Origin: Scalesia atractyloides
Taxonomy: Eukaryota; Streptophyta; Magnoliopsida; Asterales; Asteraceae
Reading direction: 5' to 3'
Assembly: GCA_947069175.1 (NCBI GenBank)
Contig: CAMTDV010000028.1
Location: 66,758,157 to 66,822,156 of the forward strand
DNA length: 64,000 nucleotides
Shown here: positions 56,133 through 64,000 of the stretch, one piece after another
Position numbering within the stretch: the stretch's first letter is position 1
Layout of the letters: every line of letters starts with the position of its first letter
The notes under the pieces: model-generated
What the model was told of the DNA's origin: nothing
The model's database searches: none
What the model saw: the letters and a program-made list of their open reading frames with translations, nothing else
Position numbers and translations under genes: made by a program

Positions 56133-56730
56133 TATTTTTTTTGAACAACATATATATTTTATTAAAAAAATTAGCAAGAGGCTAGATGAGCCAATACATC
56201 AACATTACAAGGATAATAATGGGTTTTGTAACCATCAAACCCAACTACAGTTTGACTTCCGATTTCTATTGACATACTAATGAAACGAAAAAAGAAACAA
56301 TCGAATCAAAAATATTATCTTGTGACTTGTTTCCATGAACTAGATCATTTCGAAAGCCCCAAGAATCCATAAAACCGTACCAAAAATAGCTTCAACTAAC
56401 ATTGTTTTTGTCTCATTGAAACCTGGCGAATCCACCCAATCAAACAAATCAATTGGAAGCTTAGACGCCGGTAAAGATAAATCAACCATCGAGCCATAGC
56501 TGACCAAGTTCTAATAGCCACATCACACATTCACACTCCCTGACTAGGTCTCTTGTTTCCGCCTGAGCTGAGCATAACGGGTATGAAATAGAAGAATCCA
56601 TACCTTTATTACTCAAATTCCAACGAATAGGTAACCAATCAGAAATCACACGCCAAACCAATATATTAACTTTTCTTGGGAAACCGGTTCCATTTAGTAT
56701 CTTAATACTCACATATGCACATCCCTACTA
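56133..56730 (-). pseudogene. LINE-type 3' fragment (zf-RVT)
   Basis: The minus-strand frame at 56482-56712 reads FPRKVNILVWRVISDWLPIR, then YPLCSAQAETRDLVRECECV. This is the zinc-binding region that follows RT in plant LINEs (W-R...LPTR...CP-C...E...H/L..C). The element strand then runs to AATTTTTTTAATAAAATA and an A-run at about 56132-56140, fitting a 3' end. No flanking duplication was resolved. Confidence 0.65.
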
Positions 56731-57162
56731 CAGAATTTGGTATTCGATATTTAGAAAGGGCACTTGCGACGTTTTAGCGACAACATTTTTTAATATTATT
56801 GAAAATAAATTCATTTGCTGTGTGACTGAAAGTTAAAAACTAATTCATTATTCAGTCGCTAAACTATACGTAAAATATAAGATTATTTTTTGGTTAAATC
56901 CGTTGTTGTATGATAAATAAAATAAATTAAATCCAACGGCAGAATCTGGACCAATAAGTCAATAACATTGGTCCATTGAAGGTAAATTCCAACTGCATTT
57001 TAGTCCAATTTGTTTTAAATGAGATTTTTCCAATGAGATTTTTCAATGACAGAGATTTTTCAACGAGATTTTTAGTGATAGGAATTTCCCAATGAGATTC
57101 CTTTAAATTCTTTTAAATCCAATTTGTAACGAAGTTTCGTCACTAAGGTCATGTAGTGTGGG
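56726..57162. mobile_element. CACTA-like MITE (candidate)
   Basis: The left edge CTACTACAGAATTTGG and the right edge TCATGTAGTG (reverse CACTACATGA) resemble CACTA termini. The inside has repeated GTTTAGCGAC/CAGTCGCTAA and TTTTTCAATGAGATTT phrases in sub-terminal positions. The 3-bp TSD is not certain. Confidence 0.4.
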
Positions 57163-57307
57163 CTCCCTTGTCCACAACAGCTCTATTGCGCCCCAACAAC
57201 ATTGCGGTGGTGCTATAGGGGACGCCATAGTTAGGTTCATGAGTTGCTTAGCGAGCGCCAATCGGAATCTTTATTTTTTGACCGTTAAAAATTAGCCTAT
57301 TGGCATC

Positions 57308-57475
57308 TTAGGGGTGAGAAAAGGCTTATGACCATTAGGTCATGAATTCGATTCCCAGGGGGGATTCCTTCTGAATTGGATTATTGCCTAGTGGAGATGG
57401 ATATGATTAGGTGGTTCCACTGTTGCACAATGATACTCCAGTGGTCCGTCAGTGATCCAAATTTGCCGTAAAAAA
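57308..57475 (+). mobile_element. SINE family B, longer copy
   Basis: A head with GAATTCGATTCCC (B-box-like) is followed by a body shared with the minus-strand copy at 38888-38995 and an A-rich end (GCCGTAAAAAAAATAA). It lies just upstream of the HARBI1-like remnant. Confidence 0.6.
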
Positions 57476-57613
57476 AATAACCTTAATAAAAAAATGTCAA
57501 ACTTTTTAAATATAAATCTATATCAATTACCTAAATCACATACAAACCAATCACACATTTAAAAGTCATTCGAAACTCTCAAACTCTCAAATTCTCTCTA
57601 CTTTATATAAAAA

Positions 57614-58920
57614 ATGCCTTTCGACCCTTCATCCGACTCATCCCGTTCTAATACGGGAATAATTGAAGACTTGATTATTACCACGGCTGAAGAGGCAGTT
57701 CAGTTTTTAAATGACGAAGTTGAATCCTCACAGCCATGTACTAGACTACCGGTGCTTAAACGAGATCGATTTGTGCTCATCAACATTTGGTGGATTATTG
57801 TTTTTCTAAAAATCCTATATATGATGATGCACAGTTTTGGTGTCGCTTTCGTATGAGTAAGTGACCTTTTTTGAGAATTTCAGGTGATTTAGAGCGCGAG
57901 TATACATATTCCAGACAAAGTGAAGATGATAGATGTAAACTCGGATTCTCTGGTTGCAAAAGTGTACAGCCGCAATACGTCAACTGGCGTACGACATGGC
58001 AACGAATACATAGGACAAGTTATTAAGAATGTCAGAAAGAGTATGTCGAAAAGTCTTGACATTTTATGTGAAAGTTTTCTTTTAAGTGACAACAAGGATT
58101 ATTATTATTATTGTTGTTGTTGTTGTAATTTATAATAGTTTAGTTATTATTAGGTCTTATCAACCTCTACGTAAGGTGATATCTGAGGAATCCGACGTCT
58201 ATCGACATCCCTCTTTTATATGTAGCCTATCAACGAATATACGTGTTACCCGGGATGCTAGGTAGCCTTGACTGCAAGCATTGGTCGTGGTGGCTTGTCC
58301 AACTGCTTGGAAAGGCCAACACCATCAGGGGACCACGATGGTCCAACCCTAATACTACAAGCAGTCGTGTCTCTAGATCTCTAGATTTGGCATGCGTTTT
58401 TTGGTTTGGCTGGTGCATACAATGATATAGATGGGGTTCCACAAAATTATCATTTTATGCAAAATGATGTGGATTACAAATATGTGTATTATCTTGTCGA
58501 TGGTATTTATCCAGAGTGGGCTACATTGGTGAAAACTCTTTTGTGCCCAGATGACATTAAACATGTGTATTATAAGAAAAAGCATTAGTCGGCAAGAAAC
58601 GATGTCGAATGGGCATTTGGATTGTTAAAGAAATGATGGCATTTCCCAACCCCCACGTATATTTGAAAAGAGAACAATGAGAAACTAATGCATACGTGTA
58701 TTATCTTGATAACATGATCTTGGAGGACATGGCATAACATTTGTGTCAAATTTGGGGATACCTTTCAATTGACGAACCCACTACTAAACTACATCGAGAA
58801 AGAAGCTGTCCGAATGAAGATATGTGCTAAGGATACACACTTGAATATTCAATCGGATTTGGTTGAGCATCTCTGGTTTAACCATGTTGACGACGACGAT
58901 GGCGGCGAAGATGAATAGAA
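57614..58920 (+). pseudogene. PIF/Harbinger transposase (HARBI1-like) remnant
   Basis: Plus-strand fragments in several frames follow the plant HARBI1/DDE_Tnp_4 order: YDDAQFWCRFRMS, DLEREYTYSRQSEDDRCKLG, SKSLDILCESFLLSDN, then MLGSLDCKHWSWW with the first catalytic Asp near 58268. Next come HAFFGLAGAYNDIDGVPQNY, LVDGIYPEW with the second Asp near 58500, and SARNDVEWAFGLLKK with the Glu near 58603. The end is near 58918. A TTATTATTGTTGTTG microsatellite at 58098-58127 interrupts it. Stops and shifts mean it is inactive. The family nuclease cuts transposon ends. Confidence 0.85.
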
Positions 58921-59160
58921 ACAATAATTTTTTTTAGTATTTTGTGATAACGTGTCGTGTTTGAATTTAGCCATATCTTGCGTAATTTAATTATAAAAAA
59001 TGATTAACTCAAATAAATTTAATGGTCGAGTAATGTGACAGAGACTTTATAGGGTTTTATCCCACTATATGATAGTTAACAATAAAACCCGTGCTTATGT
59101 GTCGCCTACATGCGCTAATGTGTTTATTCCACGCATATAGCCTAATTGTATTCCAATCCG
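58921..59160. other. Downstream of the HARBI1-like remnant
   Basis: AT-rich, no gene. The 3' end of the Harbinger element should be here, but I could not identify terminal repeats. Confidence 0.35.
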
Positions 59161-59179
59161 TAAACCTAAGATTTGCACT

Positions 59180-59265
59180 AAATAGCACACCCATGCGGGA
59201 TTTGAACTTGGGTATGGCATTGCAATATGCTACGACTGAACCAATGAGCTAAAGCTATTCAATAT
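59180..59265 (-). mobile_element. tRNA-derived SINE-like remnant
   Basis: On the minus strand TAGCTCATTGGTTCAG (A-box-like) and AAGTTCAAATCCCGC (B-box-like) are spaced as in a tRNA. No tail or TSD is resolved. Confidence 0.4.
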
Positions 59266-59269
59266 ATAT

Positions 59270-60670
59270 AATTCCGTCCTAGTTATTTAATACAACTACC
59301 ACTGAAGATATTTCTGCTGTGAAGACGTTGCAAGGATTACCGTTGAGGGTTTTTTAGTCTCGACAATGTCACAATTTATGTTGTTATGATGATTTTAATC
59401 CATTTGTAGTCTCTCCAGCTATATTGTATATATAATTAATTAGGGGAAGATATCCGTTTAAATCATTATTTTGTTGTGTGATTGGAAAAACATTAAAAGT
59501 TTGTATCTATAAGACTAATATAGTTAATAAAGGCTCAAAATTATTGTATTGAATGAATGAGAATTCCCGTGTGACACATATAAATTCGGTTTTGATTGGT
59601 ATATGTTTGATTTGTTAAGATACTGAACAATACAGATATGTAAATAAAAGCAACAAATGTTTTACTCCTATTTTACCCTATTCTCTTTTTTATAGGTTAC
59701 TTGGTGATGACGTGGCACCTCCAAATCATTTCATCCATTCATTCTTTTTGATCAATTTACGAATAAGTGTGTTTTTACCCAAACCGAGCATACAATTTCA
59801 ATATCAATATAGATAACATACTTTGTATTTTGCATGTATGTATCAGCTAGTAAGTGTGCTCTGCATTACGCCGGACATGGAGATCTGACGAGAAATATAT
59901 AAGACTCGTTTTGAATCACTCGTACATTATTATTCACTCGGTGAAAAATGGCGTTGAAACGACGACAAAAGTTATAAAATCGTACTATTAAGTAAACATG
60001 TTACATAAAAAACTTAGGTACAATTTTACTTTTAATCTCTTATTAATTAATTTATCTAATTTATTTAAAATACAATCACAAATTCTTAATAGTAATAACA
60101 AATTTAAAAAAATTAATGATAGTGTAGGTGGGAAATAGGAACAAAAAAAATTGGATATGTGGAAAAATAGGATAATAGGAAAATTACATAGGAAATTTGA
60201 GTGAAAAAGAAAAAAATTGCTAAGTAAAAAGGGAAAATATGAATAACATATTTTTTTTGGCCAAGGCTATTCACATATGTTCCTTGGCTGTTTCACACAA
60301 ACTGAAACATCGCGTTTTGCCCAAAGTGCAATATTCTGGTTTTAAAGTCAACATACAAGATTGAACTTGTCAGTCCTTGTCTGTTGACCTGCGCTATGCT
60401 TTGGCTAAAGCCGCACTTAGGCTGGGCTGTTGTTTTTGGGTGGAAAAAATGAGGTTTTGGTGGGTTGTTGCTTTGTTTTTGGTTGTATTTTTTGTTGAAA
60501 AGTTGTAGATTTTTGTTTTATTTTTATAATGCTTCATATTGATTTATAACGGTCGTTTAACATGAGTGTACCGGTTATAGTTGATTTATAACAGTAGTTT
60601 ATAAGATATCTTTCCTTATGGTATTGTTTTTAAATATGTTAACAAATTTTATTTTGTTAAATTACACGAA
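59270..60670. other. AT-rich intergenic DNA
   Basis: No gene is recognised. Confidence 0.45.
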
Positions 60671-60879
60671 CATGTTTAATTAAAACACCATACAACAAGT
60701 TGCGAAAGAGACGTATGAAATAAACGCAAACAATTGAAACAAACATCATGTAAATAAAAGATCAACTGCATAAGCATATCTAAAATTAGTTTGTAAATAC
60801 AAAACAAAAGGTACAACTGAATGTCTAATACAAAAGTACAACTGAATCTGTAATACAAAATAAAAACTAAAGCTACTAA

Positions 60880-62155
60880 ATTCTTGGCGGTGGGGACGGT
60901 GGCAGTGGATGGGGCGACAATCCCAAATGAGCCCGGATCTCCATTAGCGTCTCTATGATCACGTCTGTTGGCGGTCAGCACGTCAGAGGGGCCGATCGAA
61001 GTCCCGAGCCACCGCCTGTGCAGCAGGAGGCAGGTCTAGAAAGATGTGCTGTGGGTACTTTGGCGGGTGCAAAGGTAGTAGCAGAGGCGGCAGTGGGATC
61101 TCGTCGTCAATGACGTGATCAGCCGGAGGTGAAGGCGGAGACTGAGCCTGATCCTAATCCTCAGGCTCATCCAGACCCAAAGCCTGTCGCTGAGCCTGCG
61201 AGCCGCCTGCTAAACAGCTGGAGACGCTAGTACTCTGTCCCTAAGCTCATTGACTACTTGGATCACCTCCTTTAACACCTCGCGCTCCCAAACCTCGTAC
61301 TCGCATGTCTGAAAGTGCAGGCTAATCCTGTCAAACTGGTGCGTCAAACACGTGCTTGATATTGACGCTCGGCCTAATCTAGTCGACGGGATGGCCGGGG
61401 ACAGAAGTGGATCACTCTTGGGCACGATCCCTGAAGAGCACGAAATCGCGGTAATGTAGGACTTGCCGAAGAGCCTACCGCACTCCTGCCTATGATAAGC
61501 GGCAACAAAGTGCTCCGCCAGGCACTTAGCGACCCGGACGGATGAGGCTGCAACAAGTAGTAGAGAATGAAAAGGTCACCCATGTTGATCTTGTCCCGGT
61601 TGTGATACTGGGCCACGATCGATGACCCAATGATGCGGTGAAGTATCTATATAGGGGTCTCTGATGGCGGTGGCCTTTTGCAAGGATTTCCCAAAGGGAA
61701 CCCTCGCAATAACCATCTAGAAACTAATAAGAGTATGCATATCTAATGCTCTAACCCCCTGTGTAAACAACATATGTATCAAGCTCGGCCTCAGTGTACA
61801 AACCTGAACGGACGCCAAGTCCCGCATACTCATCCTAAACTCCTGGCAGGCCAGAAGAAAAGTAATCTCACGATATGAGTCCTCCTACGCAATCTGGAAC
61901 AAATGCGCAAAAGTAGTATCTAACACAATAATCTCCCTCACCCTCGCGGCCTCGTCCACTGTCTCCAAAAGCCCCCAATCAATCCCGACATGTCCCCTAT
62001 CTCCATGGTGTGCAACTTCGTGACCTCTCATGTCTATCTGATACCAACGGGAACGTTAGATACATGTGACTGGGTAGTGGATCGACTGCGACCGATCCTG
62101 ACCCTGATCCTCGAAACCCATATCCATGTCTAAATCCATATCCATATCTGTGTGT
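60880..62155 (-). pseudogene. Athila ORF1-like fragment
   Basis: Minus-strand reading in shifting frames gives EITFLLACQEFRMSMRDLAS, then HRIIGSSIVAQYHNRDKIN and NMGDLFILYYLL. These follow the order of the plant retrotransposon ORF-1/Athila Gag-like family (a TF-x-MS-x-x-E/D segment, then a V-x-x-x-DLF-x-LY segment). The region is GC-richer than its surroundings and has many stops. No LTR or pol could be assigned. Confidence 0.5.
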
Positions 62156-62520
62156 TAAAAAATACAAATTTAAAAACAAATTTCAAATACAATTTTATAA
62201 TAAATTAAAAAAACAATTTATAAAAACAAATATTATAATTTTAAAAACAAATTGTAAGTTTATAACAAATTTTAAAAAATTTTTCAAATACAATTTTATA
62301 ACAAATTAAGAACATTTTATAAAAACAAATATTATGATTTTAAAAACAAATTTTTTAATTTATACTGAATTTAAAAACAGTTTTTTATTTTAAAAACATT
62401 TATTTTAAAAAATTTTTATTTTAAAAACAATTTTATAATTTAAAAAAAGGGGCAAAGCGCCGCACTTTGGGGTAAGCTGGGCGCTTTGCCCCTTTTGTTT
62501 TTCAAAAAAAAAAAAACCCA
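62155..62520. repeat. A-rich low-complexity block with terminal hairpin
   Basis: AAAACAAATTT-type phrases repeat from 62160 to 62440. At the end AAAAGGGGCAAAGCGC (62445-62460) and GCGCTTTGCCCCTTTT (62481-62496) form a perfect 16-bp inverted repeat with a 20-base loop. Confidence 0.7.
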
Positions 62521-62799
62521 CTAACAGCGTGCATCAGCCCCCAAATAGATCCAAAACATAATCAGTTGATGGAAATTAAAGAATCTACATAAACGAGGAC
62601 TAGTAATTGCACATTATAGCTTTTGAATCGTCCTAAATGGTCTTGAATCGGAGTCGTATTGGTCCACTATGTGAAATCGCACCTTTGAGTGTGTGGTTGG
62701 TTGAGTTCAAACCAAAGCTGCACAACTTTGGTGTTATACGCATGGCTAAAACGCCTCGCTTTGGCCAAAGACGACATCCTAAAGACCGCATTCTGAACT

Positions 62800-64000
62800 C
62801 GTTAGGGCCACTATGAGTTCATGATCATGTCCTTTGGCTTGACTGATGATCCAGCCGTCTTCATGGACCTAATGAATAGGGTGTGCAAGCCCTATCTTGA
62901 TCGGTTTGTTATTGTCTTTATCGACAACATTCTCATCTATTCCAAGACCAAGTCAGATCACGAGCGACATCTTTGACTTATATTGACACTTTTAAATACT
63001 GAAAAGCTTTACGCGAAGTTTTTCAAATGTGAATTCTGGTTAAAGGAAGTCCAATTCCTTGGTCTTGTTGTCAACACTAAGGGAATTCATGTTGATCCAG
63101 CAAAAATCAAAGCAGTGCAAGAGAGACAGGCTCCCCGCACCCCTACTGAAGTTAGATCTTTTCTCGGACTAGCAAACTACTATTGACATTTTATCGCCAA
63201 CTTTTCCCGAATTTCTTTACCACTCACAGCCTTGACCCATAAGGGTAAACCCTTCGATTGGGGGCCCAAACAGGAAGAGACTTTCCAAACTTTGAAGCAA
63301 AAACTTTGTGATGCACCTATCCTTACCCTCCCTGATGGTTGTGAAGACTTTGTAGTTTATTGTGACGCATCGGGGCAAGGTTTGGGGTGTGTTTTAATGC
63401 AATGAATCAATGTGATAGCTTATGCCTCAAAGCAACTCAAAGTCCACGAAAGAAATTACATAACCCACGACCTCGAACTCGGGGTAGTCATGTTTGCTCT
63501 AAAGATAAGGAGACAACATCTATATGGAACCAAGTGTGAGATTTACACTGACCATAAGAGTCTTCAGCACATCTTTAATAAAAAAAAGCTAAACATGAGG
63601 CAACGATGATGAGTCGAACTCTTAAACGATTACGACTGCGAGATTCGTTACCACCCAGACAAAGCAAATGTTGTAACGGATGCTCTTAGTCGAAATGAGT
63701 ATGCAAACTCAATTTATCTCCTGTGTTCTCAAGACCTAATTGACATTCAAACCCGCATTCGTGAATCCCAGCATACTTCTGTATTGGAAAACGATTTACG
63801 TGATGAATTATCATGCAGAGTGTAAACAAAGATAGAGACAAAATCCAATGGGATCCTTCACTATCTAAATCGCATTTGGGTTCCGACCGCGACAATCTTC
63901 ACACTTTTGTCATGAACAAGGCACACAAAACGTGATATTCAGTACACCCAGGGGCTGATAAGATGTATCAGGATCTTTAATACTCTTATTTGTGGCATGG
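62800..64000 (+). pseudogene. Gypsy pol remnant (RT-RNase H), runs off the window
   Basis: The plus strand encodes VHDHVLWLD-like RT then LMNRVCKPYLDRFVIVFIDN (catalytic IDD changed to IDN), KLYAKFFKCEFWLKEVQFLG, VDPAKIKAVQERQAPRTPTE, and RNase H (FVVYCDASGQGLGCVLMQ, CEIYTDHKSLQHIFNKKKLN). It is close to the gypsy-2 pol at 44873-46366 but independent, with stops near 62972, 63184, 63404 and 63607. It ends in the integrase zinc region at the window edge. Confidence 0.88.

Noticed and set aside
58921..59160. Terminal inverted repeat of the Harbinger element
   Set aside because: No inverted match to the region left of 57614 could be found by eye.

Overview
The window is intergenic DNA of a flowering plant, dense in transposable elements. 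The evidence is nested Ty1/copia and Ty3/gypsy LTR retrotransposons primed by initiator-Met tRNA, Mutator-like elements with 9-bp target-site duplications (TSDs), hAT-like and PIF/Harbinger-like DNA transposons, tRNA-derived SINEs, one nepenthesin-like aspartyl protease gene and one broken GH17 beta-1,3-glucanase gene. A composite-family (Asteraceae-like) eudicot is my impression from the repeat families. It is not proven by the sequence.

Layout. 1-3282: small repeats and a copia-type solo LTR (790-1393, TSD AATTA). 3283-19323: a minus-strand copia element (copia-1) split by a plus-strand gypsy element (gypsy-1, 5039-14988, TSD GCTAA). Gypsy-1 has gag but no pol; a tandem array of hairpin-forming repeats occupies the pol position. 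19548-20733: Mutator-like element. 22925-26034: probable 3.1-kb solo LTR inside a Harbinger-like ORF. 27219-28430: Pack-MULE carrying a piece of a heme oxygenase gene. 29170-29342: SINE with a 16-bp TSD, just upstream of an aspartyl protease gene (29478-30991) that has a one-base frameshift in a CAC repeat. 31688-32944: hAT-like element. 35750-36021: Mutator-like MITE. 39370-55870: a minus-strand GH17 gene broken by a second copia element (copia-2, 39649-54750, TSD CATCT), which is itself broken by a second, full-structure gypsy element (gypsy-2, 41372-51628). 56133-64000: LINE, CACTA-like, SINE, HARBI1-like, Athila ORF1-like and gypsy pol remnants.

The most unusual signal is in the LTRs of the two related gypsy elements. 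Each LTR carries an array of tRNA-like modules: four (gypsy-1) or three (gypsy-2) in sense orientation downstream of the TATA box, and one in antisense orientation upstream of it. Each module has A-box-like and B-box-like sequences and a following T-run, which is the anatomy of a type-2 RNA polymerase III gene. In the sense modules the D-arm is lengthened into a 10-12 bp, mostly perfect hairpin. A separate LTR hairpin shows a compensatory C-G to T-A change between the two families. A GGCTC/GAGCC hairpin found in the gypsy-2 LTR occurs six times in the gypsy-1 internal array, and the non-coding leader is conserved between the pol-less and pol-bearing elements. Together these suggest a family with Pol III-capable LTRs and a pol-less partner that keeps the cis signals needed for mobilisation in trans. 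That function is inference. The architecture is directly visible.

The two gypsy insertions also lie at nearly the same codon of the reverse transcriptase gene of two different copia elements, 5 bp apart on the alignment.
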